Positions 8,854-17,710 of a stretch of 64,000 nt of DNA are shown here, one piece after another. Source of the stretch: Zunongwangia mangrovi. Lineage in GTDB: Bacteria; Bacteroidota; Bacteroidia; Flavobacteriales; Flavobacteriaceae. The stretch is taken from contig NZ_FOKV01000001.1 in assembly GCF_900112105.1 (NCBI RefSeq), positions 558,001-622,000 of the forward strand, given 5' to 3'. The notes below the pieces were generated by a model. The model made no database searches. It worked only from the letters and a program-made list of their open reading frames with translations, and had not been told where the DNA came from. Numbering within the stretch: the first letter of the stretch is position 1; every line of letters begins with the position of its first letter. The translations under genes were made by a program, and so were the position numbers.

Positions 8854-10725
8854 ATGTTCAATACGGAGTATGATGTTATTGTTGTAGGAGCTGGACATGC
8901 CGGTAGTGAAGCTGCTGCTGCAGCCGCGAATATGGGCTGTAGTACCTTGCTAATTACGATGAATTTGCAGAATATCGCGCAAATGAGTTGTAATCCTGCT
9001 ATGGGCGGAATTGCTAAAGGTCAGATCGTTCGGGAAATTGACGCCATGGGAGGATATAGTGGTTTGGTAAGTGATACCAGCGCTATTCAGTTTAAAATGC
9101 TGAACAAATCAAAAGGGCCAGCGATGTGGAGTCCGCGTGTACAAAGTGACCGTATGCGTTTTGCTGAAGATTGGAGATTGCGTTTAGAACAAACTCCTAA
9201 TCTTGATTTTTATCAGGAAATGGTACATGGTTTAATTATCGAAAATCATAAGATTACGGGTGTTCGTACTTCTCTGGGAATTGAGATAAAAGCTAAATCT
9301 GTAGTATGTACCAATGGTACTTTTTTAAATGGATTAATTCATATTGGAGATAAGCAACGTGGTGGCGGTAGAGCAGGGGAAGCTGCTGCAACCGGAATCA
9401 CAAAAGATCTTATCGATGCAGGCTTTGAAGCTGGTAGAATGAAGACCGGTACACCGCCAAGAGTTGATGGTAGATCTTTAGATTATTCTAAAATGATCGA
9501 ACAGCCGGGCGATGAAGTTCCTGGTAAGTTTTCTTATTCAGATGAAACAAAACCATTAAGTAAACAACGTTCTTGTTATATGACGTATACCTCAAACGAG
9601 GTACATGATATTTTACGCTCCGGTTTTGATCGTTCTCCAATGTTTAATGGTAGAATTAAAAGTTTAGGTCCGCGTTATTGTCCTTCGATTGAAGATAAAA
9701 TTAATCGTTTTGCAGATAAGGATCGTCACCAGCTTTTCGTAGAGCCAGAAGGTTGGAATACGGTTGAAGTTTATGTGAACGGATTTTCAACTTCGCTTCC
9801 AGAAGACGTTCAATATAATGCTTTGCGATCTGTTGCCGGTTTTGAGAATGTGAAGTTCTTTAGACCTGGTTACGCGATAGAATATGATTATTTTCAACCA
9901 ACACAATTGCAACATACTTTAGAAACTAAATTGGTTGAAGGATTATATTTTGCCGGTCAGATAAACGGAACCACCGGTTATGAAGAGGCAGCTTGCCAGG
10001 GAATGATGGCGGGTATAAATGCGGCTTTAAAAGTACAGGAAAAAGATCCTTTTATTCTGCAAAGAAATGAAGCTTATATTGGTGTGCTTATCGATGATCT
10101 GATTACCAAGGGTACAGAAGAACCTTATCGTATGTTTACCTCTAGAGCTGAATATCGAACTTTACTAAGACAGGATAATGCCGATTTTAGATTAACAGAA
10201 AGATCTTATAATTTAGGTATGGCTTCTGAAGATAGGATGCGAAAAATGGAAGAGAAGAAGGAGAAATCGCTTTCTTTTGTTTCTTTCTTAAAAGATACTT
10301 CTGTAATTCCTGAATATGCAAATCCAGTTTTAGCTGATTATAATTCCTCACCAATGAAACAATCTGATAAGATTTTTAAGATCTTTTCAAGACCAAAAAT
10401 TGCGATGGAAGATGTTCGGAAATTTCCAGGAGTAGAAGAGTATATTCAGGAAAATGCTTTGGATACTGAAATGTTAGAGCAAACACAAATACAGGTAAAG
10501 TATTCTGGATATATTGAAAAGGAAAAGAATAATGCCGATAAATTGAATCGTTTGGAAGATGTAAAGATTCCGAAGAATTTTGATTATTCCAAGATTAAAT
10601 CTATGTCTTTTGAAGCTCGAGAAAAACTAAATAAAGTACAACCGGCAAATGTGTCGCAGGCTTCAAGAATTAGTGGTGTTAGTCCAAACGATGTATCTGT
10701 TTTATTAGTTTATATGGGACGTTAA
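8854..10725 (+). CDS. mnmG: tRNA uridine-5-carboxymethylaminomethyl modification enzyme MnmG (GidA)
   Basis: A 623-residue FAD protein that works with MnmE to place the carboxymethylaminomethyl group on U34 of certain tRNAs. The FAD-binding Rossmann motif VVGAGHAGSEAA is at residues 10-21. The family signatures around CNPAMGGIAKG and the TGTPPRVD segment are present, and the C-terminal helical domain for MnmE and tRNA binding is complete. Length is normal. It follows ybeY by 15 bp and is bracketed by two parS-like sites, at 8816 and 10734. In many bacteria mnmG lies near the replication origin. Confidence 0.97.
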   Translation: MFNTEYDVIVVGAGHAGSEAAAAAANMGCSTLLITMNLQNIAQMSCNPAMGGIAKGQIVREIDAMGGYSGLVSDTSAIQFKMLNKSKGPAMWSPRVQSDRMRFAEDWRLRLEQTPNLDFYQEMVHGLIIENHKITGVRTSLGIEIKAKSVVCTNGTFLNGLIHIGDKQRGGGRAGEAAATGITKDLIDAGFEAGRMKTGTPPRVDGRSLDYSKMIEQPGDEVPGKFSYSDETKPLSKQRSCYMTYTSNEVHDILRSGFDRSPMFNGRIKSLGPRYCPSIEDKINRFADKDRHQLFVEPEGWNTVEVYVNGFSTSLPEDVQYNALRSVAGFENVKFFRPGYAIEYDYFQPTQLQHTLETKLVEGLYFAGQINGTTGYEEAACQGMMAGINAALKVQEKDPFILQRNEAYIGVLIDDLITKGTEEPYRMFTSRAEYRTLLRQDNADFRLTERSYNLGMASEDRMRKMEEKKEKSLSFVSFLKDTSVIPEYANPVLADYNSSPMKQSDKIFKIFSRPKIAMEDVRKFPGVEEYIQENALDTEMLEQTQIQVKYSGYIEKEKNNADKLNRLEDVKIPKNFDYSKIKSMSFEAREKLNKVQPANVSQASRISGVSPNDVSVLLVYMGR

Positions 10726-10733
10726 ATTCTGAA

Positions 10734-10749
10734 CGTTCCACGTGGAACA
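10734..10749. promoter_or_regulatory. parS-like site 2
   Basis: CGTTCCACGTGGAACA matches the parS consensus at 15 of 16 positions; the inner 14 bp are a perfect palindrome. It lies in the 35-bp gap after mnmG, 1.9 kb from parS-like site 1. Confidence 0.8.
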
Positions 10750-10760
10750 TCTAATTTTCT

Positions 10761-11321
10761 ATGTATCGATATTGTATAATTTTAGCTCTAATTTTTAGTT
10801 TAGCTGGATGCCGAATTACAACACATTCGGTTCCTAATATTGAAGGTTCTAGAATTGTCGAGACAGATAGCGGACAAAATTATTATCTATTTCAAACAAA
10901 ACTTCAACGCCCAATTGCAAAATCCTGGTTCAAAAATTATTTAGATTTAAATAGGGAAGATGATTTAATTCGTTCTGAAATTATTCTTTTTCCTGAATTA
11001 GAAAAAGAATTTTTGGTAACGATTAACGTTAAAGATGATCGAGAAGTCTATACCGATATTCCTGTTGCCGAAAAAATACTCGATGGTTTATTGGGAAATG
11101 ATGATGACGAAAATAATTATTAGGAATCAGAGTTTAATAAAAAGGGTCGTGACGATAATACAGGTCCAATAAAATTCTTTGTGAATATTACAATTTCAGA
11201 TAACGAAGGGAACGATCATATTTCAACCTCATCTTTATATTCAAGCAGAGTTAGAAATTTTCTTCAGCAATTAGAAATCGACTTTTTCAAATATCAGAAA
11301 AATTATAAAGCATTACCTTAA
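10761..11321 (+). pseudogene. Lipoprotein gene interrupted by one in-frame amber codon
   Basis: The first 120 codons encode a lipoprotein with signal peptide and lipobox (FSLAGC), ending at a TAG at 11121-11123. The same frame continues past the TAG for 65 more sense codons to TAA at 11319-11321. This part reads like real protein (ESEFNKKGRDDNTG, then PIKFFVNITISDNEGN). The following gene starts directly at 11322, as expected if the original gene ended at 11321. I infer an intact gene of 186 codons with one nonsense change (for example CAG, AAG or GAG to TAG) or a sequencing error. A 120-residue truncated lipoprotein could still be made. Family function is unknown. It sits downstream of mnmG. 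Confidence 0.75.
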
Positions 11322-12149
11322 GTGGAAGATTCAACAATTTATTGCAAAGATCATTTAGTAAGCGGAGAAGAATATCGATTAAAAAAATGGAAACATTACG
11401 ATATTTTAAAGACGGAACCTGTTCCAGAAAATCTTTCCGCTTATTATAAAAGTGAAGATTATATTTCTCATACAGACGCATCAAAATCTTTTACCGATAA
11501 ATTATACAATATTGTAAAAGCCTATATGCTTCAGAAAAAAGTCGGCTGGATATTAAAAGAAAAATCTAGCGGAAAACTTTTGGACATTGGAGCAGGTACT
11601 GGAGATTTTTTAAATGCGGCTTCTCGTTATTTTGAAGTTAATGGAGTAGAGCCAAGTGAAATTGCCAGAGCAAATGCTAATAAGAAGGATCTGGATTTAA
11701 AATCTGATCTATCAGAAATTTCTGATACTTACGATGTAATTAGTATGTGGCATGTTTTAGAACACGTGCCAAATCTTAATCATCAAATTGAAGAATTTCA
11801 TCGATTACTAAAAGATGACGGAATTTTAGTTATTGCGGTTCCTAATTATAAAAGTAAAGATGCTGAAATTTATAAAGAGCACTGGGCGGCTTTTGATGTT
11901 CCTCGACATTTATGGCATTTTTCAAAAATTGGAATTCAGACATTATTTTTGGAAAATGGATTTCAACTCTATAATTCTACCGGATTAAAATTTGATTCAT
12001 TTTATGTAAGTATGCTTTCAGAAAAACATCGCTCGGGAAAGCAAAAATTATTTTCTGCCTTTAAAAATGGTCTAAAATCAAATTTAGCTGCTGCTAATAC
12101 CGGTGAATACAGTTCGATGGTCTATTTCTTTAAAAAATCATCGAAGTAA
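11322..12149 (+). CDS. Class I SAM-dependent methyltransferase
   Basis: 275 residues starting with GTG immediately after the TAA of the broken lipoprotein gene. The SAM-binding glycine motif LLDIGAGTGDFL is at about residues 88-99. The acidic loop GVEPSE and the post-motif DVISMWHVLEHVPN follow. This is the Methyltransf_23-type layout used on small molecules, lipids or sugars. The substrate cannot be read from the sequence. The N-terminus (YCKDHLVSGEEYRL) resembles the short metal- or substrate-binding lead-in seen in flavobacterial homologues. It is the last gene of the DUF4175-ybeY-mnmG run. Confidence 0.85.
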   Translation: MEDSTIYCKDHLVSGEEYRLKKWKHYDILKTEPVPENLSAYYKSEDYISHTDASKSFTDKLYNIVKAYMLQKKVGWILKEKSSGKLLDIGAGTGDFLNAASRYFEVNGVEPSEIARANANKKDLDLKSDLSEISDTYDVISMWHVLEHVPNLNHQIEEFHRLLKDDGILVIAVPNYKSKDAEIYKEHWAAFDVPRHLWHFSKIGIQTLFLENGFQLYNSTGLKFDSFYVSMLSEKHRSGKQKLFSAFKNGLKSNLAAANTGEYSSMVYFFKKSSK

Positions 12150-12413
12150 GCGAAATAAGCCGATTTAAGCACTATTTAGCCTTTGAAACAGTAAATTCTA
12201 TATTGAAATTTTAAAACGCTCTAAAATCTTCTTATAATTGGTTAATTTTAATAAAGTATTCTTATTATATTTTAATTTTAGATAATTATACTTTATAATG
12301 TTTAATTTCAATGAAATTGAGTATATCAACCAAGAATTTAAACTTTCAATCTAAAAAGTTTTTGGATTTACTTTCTCTTATTGTACTAAGCATTTCACTT
12401 AAAATACTTTTTT

Positions 12414-12421
12414 TACATTTG
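12414..12421 (+). promoter_or_regulatory. Promoter -7 element for the OmpH-like gene
   Basis: TACATTTG fits TANNTTTG and ends 23 nt before the ATG at 12445. The rest of the 295-bp gap after the methyltransferase gene (12150-12444) is AT-rich with no visible gene. Confidence 0.6.
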
Positions 12422-12444
12422 CTGCCGACTAAAAAATTTTTAAG

Positions 12445-13011
12445 ATGAAAAAATTAATCGCAATAGGAGCAGTAGCAATTTCATTAATTTCTTGTAACCA
12501 GGAAAAAACAGCTTATGTAGATACTACAAAAGTTATTCAGGATTATAAAGAAATGAAAGATGTGGAAGCTAAGTTTGAATCCCGAAGAGATTCATTAACA
12601 CAATTAATTACTGGTCCGCAGCAACAATTTCAGCAGGAAGTTCAGGAATATCAGCAAAGCATGAATTCGATGTCTGCTTCACAAAGACAGGCGAAAGAGC
12701 AGGAGCTTCAGCAAAAAGGGCAACGTTTACAACAACAAAGCCAAATGATTGGTCAGCAATTAAGAAACGATAGTGATACAGCTATCGACGAGGTTGTTGA
12801 AAAAGTGAAAGATTTTGTAGCAGAGTACGGAGAAGAAAATGGATATACTTATATTTTTGGAAGCAACGAATCTGCAAACATCATGTATGCTAAAGAAGGT
12901 TTAGATATTACAGATGAAATTTTAAAAGAATTGAACGAGAGCTACGGTGGTGAGCCAACGATAGAAGCTCCGGCTGAAGAAACTGAAGCCGATACAACTT
13001 CAGCAGAATAA
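12445..13011 (+). CDS. OmpH/Skp-family periplasmic chaperone-like lipoprotein
   Basis: 188 residues with a signal peptide ending in a lipobox (ISLISC), so it is probably a lipoprotein rather than a soluble chaperone. The body has the OmpH pattern: a short beta strand (AYVDTTKVIQDY), a long Gln-rich coiled-coil hairpin (about 40-120), and a return strand (YTYIFGSNESANIMYA). Skp proteins hold outer-membrane proteins during transit. Membrane anchoring is common among Bacteroidetes homologues. The C-terminus is acidic. The gene is monocistronic, with its own promoter and a strong terminator. Confidence 0.88.
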   Translation: MKKLIAIGAVAISLISCNQEKTAYVDTTKVIQDYKEMKDVEAKFESRRDSLTQLITGPQQQFQQEVQEYQQSMNSMSASQRQAKEQELQQKGQRLQQQSQMIGQQLRNDSDTAIDEVVEKVKDFVAEYGEENGYTYIFGSNESANIMYAKEGLDITDEILKELNESYGGEPTIEAPAEETEADTTSAE

Positions 13012-13035
13012 TAGATCTTGAAATTATAGGTTTTG

Positions 13036-13066
13036 AAGCCCGGTTTTTAGCCGGGCTTTTTTATTT
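13036..13066. terminator. Rho-independent terminator after the OmpH-like gene
   Basis: AAGCCCGG, a short T-rich loop, CCGGGCTT, then a run of T. It sits between two convergent genes and can serve the plus strand best. Confidence 0.9.
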
Positions 13067-13093
13067 TCGATAATCACGTAATTTTTTGAATTA

Positions 13094-13492
13094 TTAGCCT
13101 AAAGCGAAGAATCCCAGGATTACAAGGATAAAATAAATGGTAATTCCGGCAGAACTTTGGTAATCTTTGGCTACGCGCTGCCCAAAAAGAAGCATCATTA
13201 GGCTTATCGCACAGCTTATTAGCGAAAACTGACTAAAATTGAGGCTACTGAAGCTAAATATTCGGTTTATGATCGCTAAAATGAGCAAAATAACCGCGAT
13301 CAACTCTACAAAGACCAAAATTGGTAAAAGAAAGACTATCTTTTTTGCCAAAAAGCTGTCTTTAAAATGAGATTCCATAAACGATCTTGTGCCTTTATAA
13401 TCACTTACTTTTTCTAAAAACGACATAAAAAAAGTGATAAGCAAAAAGACCAATATTAGCAGTAAAGCGACATTAAAATAAATTTTAGCCAT
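13094..13492 (-). CDS. Small four-helix membrane protein (DoxX-like)
   Basis: 132 residues with four hydrophobic helices (about 5-25, 48-70, 78-100 and 112-130). A conserved-looking segment after helix 1 (SFLEKVSDYKGTRSFMESHF) is the place where DoxX-type proteins have their EK--DY motif. I assign it tentatively to the DoxX-like superfamily, whose members are often linked to quinone or redox processes. No catalytic residues are apparent. It follows the DNA polymerase III delta' gene by 3 bp on the same strand, so they form an operon. Confidence 0.6.
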   Translation of the reverse strand: MAKIYFNVALLLILVFLLITFFMSFLEKVSDYKGTRSFMESHFKDSFLAKKIVFLLPILVFVELIAVILLILAIINRIFSFSSLNFSQFSLISCAISLMMLLFGQRVAKDYQSSAGITIYFILVILGFFALG

Positions 13493-13495
13493 TTT

Positions 13496-14650
13496 TTAAG
13501 CTGCTTTTATATGTAAAAATCTGGTAAGCCTAATAGAAAGATCGGTTAAAACAATCTTTGCATTTCCGTTTCTTTCGATGTGATAAATAGCGTCTTCAAT
13601 TGCTTTTGTGATGGGTAGAATATTGTTGCCATGCACAAAAGGAGCGAATTTTTTAAGCTGAAATCCCTTGGTTTTAGGTGATAAAAACACCAAATCTTCG
13701 GCTTTATAGTTCAGCATTAAGGCCTGCCTGAAAAAATCCAGGCAATACAACAAAAAGCTTTTCTGTTTTTCACGGCCCATCGTAGCAATCTCTTCACTCC
13801 AGCTTATCAATTCCAGCACGGTTGCTTTATTTCCTTTGGCTTTAAATGCCGTTCGTACCCAATCGATAAACCATTGTTCATATTGATCATCTGCCGTATC
13901 ATTTTGCAAAAGATGCAATGCTCTTGTGTAGCTTCCGTTAGATTGATGCGCAATTAAACTGGCTTCCTGAGTTTCTAAATTTTGTGAAGCTATTAGTTTT
14001 TCAGCAATATCGGCTTCAGCAAGAGGAGGGAAGCTTAAGGTTTGGCATCTCGATTTAATCGTTTGTATAATTTGCTCTTCGTCTTCAGCAATCAGAATAA
14101 AAATGGTTTTATTTGGTGGTTCTTCTATAAGCTTTAAAAGTTTGTTCGCTGCAGCCGTGTTCATACGATCTGCCATCCAGATAATCATTACTTTTAAGCC
14201 GCCCTCGTACGCTTTTAAGGATAAAGATTTCACGATATCCTGGGCTTCATCTACCCCAATTTGTCCCTGTTTGTTTTCTATACCAATATGCTCATACCAA
14301 TCGGTTAAACTTCCGTAGGGATTATTCTTAATAAAGCTACGCCAGTCTTCCATAAAATTCGCTGAAACCGGATGACTTTTTACGGTTTGATTAGTAGCCA
14401 CCGGAAAAGCAAAATGAAGATCTGGATGTGAAATATTGGTAAACTTTAAATTACAGGATGCGTTTCCATTTTGGTTCTCTCCGTCTTGGTTTTTACAAAG
14501 TAAGTATTGTGCGTAAGCGACTGCCATTGGCAAGGTGCCACTACCACTATTACCAACAAATAACTGGGCATGAGGTATGCGATTATTATCTGCCGTAGTG
14601 GTAAGATGATTTTTAATATGTGGTAATCCTACAATTTCTGAAAAAAGCAT
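13496..14650 (-). CDS. holB: DNA polymerase III subunit delta' (clamp-loader)
   Basis: 384 residues starting MLFSEIVGLPHIKNHL. It has the AAA+ clamp-loader fold: a degenerate Walker A, GNSGSGTLP (about 34-42), without the lysine, as expected for the non-hydrolysing delta' subunit. It also has SRCQTLSFPPL (the SRC arginine-finger motif) and an LLKLIEEPP segment. Delta' is the stator of the complex that loads the sliding clamp. The ATG at 14650 is preferred over an in-frame TTG at 14656, since a -7 promoter element overlaps the TTG. It is divergent from pgk. Confidence 0.88.
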   Translation of the reverse strand: MLFSEIVGLPHIKNHLTTTADNNRIPHAQLFVGNSGSGTLPMAVAYAQYLLCKNQDGENQNGNASCNLKFTNISHPDLHFAFPVATNQTVKSHPVSANFMEDWRSFIKNNPYGSLTDWYEHIGIENKQGQIGVDEAQDIVKSLSLKAYEGGLKVMIIWMADRMNTAAANKLLKLIEEPPNKTIFILIAEDEEQIIQTIKSRCQTLSFPPLAEADIAEKLIASQNLETQEASLIAHQSNGSYTRALHLLQNDTADDQYEQWFIDWVRTAFKAKGNKATVLELISWSEEIATMGREKQKSFLLYCLDFFRQALMLNYKAEDLVFLSPKTKGFQLKKFAPFVHGNNILPITKAIEDAIYHIERNGNAKIVLTDLSIRLTRFLHIKAA

Positions 14651-14653
14651 GAG

Positions 14654-14661
14654 CAAATATA
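14654..14661 (-). promoter_or_regulatory. Promoter -7 element for holB, nearly leaderless
   Basis: The minus strand reads TATATTTG, ending only 3 nt before the ATG at 14650. Transcription would start at or within a few bases of the start codon. Confidence 0.55.
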
Positions 14662-14696
14662 AAAGTTATATGCGGTTTTATATCTTCGGAAAAAAT

Positions 14697-14704
14697 TATA
14701 TTTG
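14697..14704 (+). promoter_or_regulatory. Promoter -7 element for pgk
   Basis: TATATTTG fits TANNTTTG and ends 15 nt before the pgk ATG. Confidence 0.65.
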
Positions 14705-14719
14705 TAATAAACCGAAATT

Positions 14720-15904
14720 ATGAAAACAGTAGACGATTTTAATTTTAAAGATAAACAAGCTTTAATTCGTGTGGACTTTAACGTACCACTTAATGATGAT
14801 CTTAAAGTAACCGATGCTAACCGTATTGAAGCTGCTAAACCAACTATTTTAAAAATCTTAGAAGACGGCGGAAGTGTTGTATTGATGTCTCACCTTGGTC
14901 GTCCTAGCGGTAAAGAAGCAAAATTCTCTTTAAAAAATATCGTTAGTAAAGTTTCTGAAGTTGTTGGTGTAGAGCCAAAATTTGTAGAAGACTGCGTAGG
15001 TGCAGATGTAAAAAAAGCAGCAGATGAGCTAGAATCTGGAGAAATTCTTTTACTTGAAAATTTACGTTTTCATAGTGAAGAAAAAGCAGGTGACGAAGAT
15101 TTTGCAAAACAACTTTCAGAACTTGGTGATATCTATGTAAACGATGCTTTTGGTACGGCGCATAGAGCTCATGCCTCAACTACAATTGTAGCGCAATTTT
15201 TTGAAGATAAATGCTTTGGTTATTTATTAGCTAAAGAAATAAAAAGTTTAGATAAAGTATTAAATAGTAAGGAAAAGCCGGTAACTGCCGTGTTAGGAGG
15301 AGCTAAAGTATCTTCTAAAATAACAGTAATCGAAAATATTCTTGATGCTGTAGATCACCTGATTATTGGTGGTGGTATGACATATACTTTTATCAAAGCG
15401 CAGGGAGGATCTATTGGTAATTCACTTGTGGAAGAGGATAAGCAGGAATTAGCTTTAGATATTCTTAAAAAAGCAAAAGAAAAAGGAGTACAGGTACATC
15501 TTCCTGTAGATTCTATAATTGCAGATAGTTTTTCTGAACAGGCAAGCACTCAGGTAGAATCTGTAGATAATATTCCTGATGGATGGATGGGATTAGATGT
15601 TGGGCCAGAAACCTTAAAACATTTCTCTAATGTTATCGCAGAATCTAAAATAATTCTTTGGAATGGTCCGTTAGGAGTATTCGAAATGGAAACTTTCGCA
15701 AAAGGAACGATCGAACTTGGTAAAGCGATTGCTGAAGCTACTAAAAACGGTGCTTTCTCTCTAGTTGGAGGAGGAGACTCTGTAGCTGCGGTAAAACAAT
15801 TTGGCTTTGCAGATAAAGTTAGTTATGTTTCTACCGGAGGTGGTGCAATGCTAGAAATGCTAGAAGGTAAATCTTTACCAGGTATTGAAGCTATTAGCAA
15901 ATAA
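14720..15904 (+). CDS. pgk: Phosphoglycerate kinase
   Basis: 394 residues, normal length. It transfers a phosphate between 1,3-bisphosphoglycerate and ADP in glycolysis. The substrate-binding RVDFNVPL is at about 17-24, and SHLGRPSGK and [12 protein letters not shown] follow in the N-domain. In the C-domain, the nucleotide-binding GGAKVSSKI and the GGGDSVAAV and STGGGAMLE loops are all intact. It is a single-gene unit between a divergent holB and the mltD operon, with its own promoter and a downstream 14-bp hairpin. Confidence 0.98.
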   Translation: MKTVDDFNFKDKQALIRVDFNVPLNDDLKVTDANRIEAAKPTILKILEDGGSVVLMSHLGRPSGKEAKFSLKNIVSKVSEVVGVEPKFVEDCVGADVKKAADELESGEILLLENLRFHSEEKAGDEDFAKQLSELGDIYVNDAFGTAHRAHASTTIVAQFFEDKCFGYLLAKEIKSLDKVLNSKEKPVTAVLGGAKVSSKITVIENILDAVDHLIIGGGMTYTFIKAQGGSIGNSLVEEDKQELALDILKKAKEKGVQVHLPVDSIIADSFSEQASTQVESVDNIPDGWMGLDVGPETLKHFSNVIAESKIILWNGPLGVFEMETFAKGTIELGKAIAEATKNGAFSLVGGGDSVAAVKQFGFADKVSYVSTGGGAMLEMLEGKSLPGIEAISK

Positions 15905-15971
15905 ACCTTTATTGAAATACCGATTTTCGATAAAACAAGGTATACTTTTTGATCAAAATTTTAACTAATTT

Positions 15972-16004
15972 TAAGAACCTCGAAATAAGCTTTCGAGGTT
16001 CTTA
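15972..16004 (+). terminator. Hairpin downstream of pgk
   Basis: TAAGAACCTCGAAA and TTTCGAGGTTCTTA form a perfect 14-bp stem with a 5-nt loop. The T tract after it is weak, so it may also act as an mRNA stabiliser. Confidence 0.7.
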
Positions 16005-16082
16005 GTTAGAAATCGAGATTAAAAGTTTGTAAACATTAAATTTAAATCCTTAAACGTAGGAAAAATAGGTTCTAAACGAGAT

Positions 16083-17681
16083 ATGAAGAAGCAAGTGTGT
16101 TTATTACTGGGATTATTTGCAGCCTTCGCTGTGAGTGCTCAGGAAAAAGAAAAATCTAAAAAACAGGTAGAAAAAGCCAATTTCCGAGTTCAGATTTTTC
16201 AAAAAGTAGATAGTACAGAGATCATACTTGCAGATCCAGATCCAGAATTTCAGGAAAAATTACCAATTTCTGCAGTGATCAGAGATTCTTCCAAAGTTTC
16301 GCTAAGTGATATGCCTCATGCCGCAAAAATAGATTCTGTTTGGCGAGCAGAGCTTACTAATTCAGATCTATATGAAACTATTCAAAAATCCATAGCAGAA
16401 CAGGATTACGAAGAAGTTGTTTTTGATGATTTGCCTACTGATACTTTAAAAGCTCGATTAGCAAAATTAAACGCCAGAACGCCTTTTAACATTGAATACA
16501 ACCCAAGTCTGGAAAGTGTTATAAAAATGTATTTAAAGCGCAATAAACAGGCTATGGAACGCTTAATGGCATTAAGTGATTACTACTTCCCAATGTTCGA
16601 GCAAGAATTAGATAAATACGATATTCCGCTAGAAATAAAATATCTTGCTATTGTAGAATCTGCTTTAAATCCAAGAGCAAAATCCCGAGTTGGCGCTACC
16701 GGTTTATGGCAGTTTATGTTTACTACGGGTAAAATGCACGATCTTAACGTGAGTAGTTATGTTGATGAGCGTATGGATCCTGTAAAAGCTACCGAGGCCG
16801 CAGCACAATATTTATCCCGACTTTATAAAGTTTTTGGAGATTGGGATTTGGTGTTAGCTTCTTATAATTCTGGTCCTGGTAATGTTTCAAAAGCAATAAG
16901 AAGAAGTGGTGGATCTACAGATTATTGGTCGATAAGACGTTATTTGCCTAGAGAAACTGCGGGATATGTTCCGGCATTTTTAGCAACCTTATATATTTTT
17001 GAATATGCAGATGAGCATAATTTTCAGCCTAAAAGACCAGAAATTCCTTATTTTCAAACCGATACTATTCAGGTAAAGGAACTACTAACCTTTGATCATA
17101 TTGCTAAGATCACCGGAACTAATAAGGAGTTACTTCAATTTTTAAACCCAAGTTATAAGCTGGATATTATTCCTTTTGTAGAAGATAAAAATTATGTGGT
17201 TAGGTTGCCAAGAACAAAAACAGGCGCTTTTGTAAATAATGAATCTGCCATTTATCAATATGCGGAGCAGGAAATAGCAAACAGGGAAGAGCCTTTGCCT
17301 AAATACGTTGAAACAGAAGATCGTATTAGATACCGAGTAAGAAGCGGAGATTATTTAGGAAGAATTGCAGAAAAATATGGAGTAGGAGTAAGTAGTTTAA
17401 AGCGCTGGAATAATTTACGAGGGAATAATATTAGAATAGGCCAATATTTAACCATATACCCCAGAAAACCAGTAGCTACCACACAAAAGGCTACGGCATC
17501 CAGTAGCGCGAAAACCAACAAAAAGGGAAATACAAAAATATATACAGTACAGCGGGGAGATTCGTTATGGAGCATTTCTAAGAAGTTCCCAGGCGTTACG
17601 GTACAGAATTTGAGGACATGGAATGATATGAGCAGTACACGCCTTAAACCAGGGATGAAAATTAAGGTGTCTAAAGGCTAA
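16083..17681 (+). CDS. mltD: Membrane-bound lytic murein transglycosylase D
   Basis: 532 residues. It cleaves peptidoglycan glycan strands with formation of anhydro-muropeptides in the periplasm. A signal peptide (1-19, ending VSAQ) is followed by an SLT domain with the catalytic Glu192 in VESALNPRAKSRVGATGLWQ. Two C-terminal LysM repeats bind glycan (about 428-470, starting YRVRSGDYLGRIA, and about 486-530, starting YTVQRGDSLWSIS). There is no lipobox cysteine, so the name MltD reflects family only. The DUF4837 lipoprotein gene follows after 29 bp, probably as an operon. Confidence 0.93.
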   Translation: MKKQVCLLLGLFAAFAVSAQEKEKSKKQVEKANFRVQIFQKVDSTEIILADPDPEFQEKLPISAVIRDSSKVSLSDMPHAAKIDSVWRAELTNSDLYETIQKSIAEQDYEEVVFDDLPTDTLKARLAKLNARTPFNIEYNPSLESVIKMYLKRNKQAMERLMALSDYYFPMFEQELDKYDIPLEIKYLAIVESALNPRAKSRVGATGLWQFMFTTGKMHDLNVSSYVDERMDPVKATEAAAQYLSRLYKVFGDWDLVLASYNSGPGNVSKAIRRSGGSTDYWSIRRYLPRETAGYVPAFLATLYIFEYADEHNFQPKRPEIPYFQTDTIQVKELLTFDHIAKITGTNKELLQFLNPSYKLDIIPFVEDKNYVVRLPRTKTGAFVNNESAIYQYAEQEIANREEPLPKYVETEDRIRYRVRSGDYLGRIAEKYGVGVSSLKRWNNLRGNNIRIGQYLTIYPRKPVATTQKATASSSAKTNKKGNTKIYTVQRGDSLWSISKKFPGVTVQNLRTWNDMSSTRLKPGMKIKVSKG

Positions 17682-17710
17682 TAACCAAACTTAAATTCAA
17701 AACTAATATC

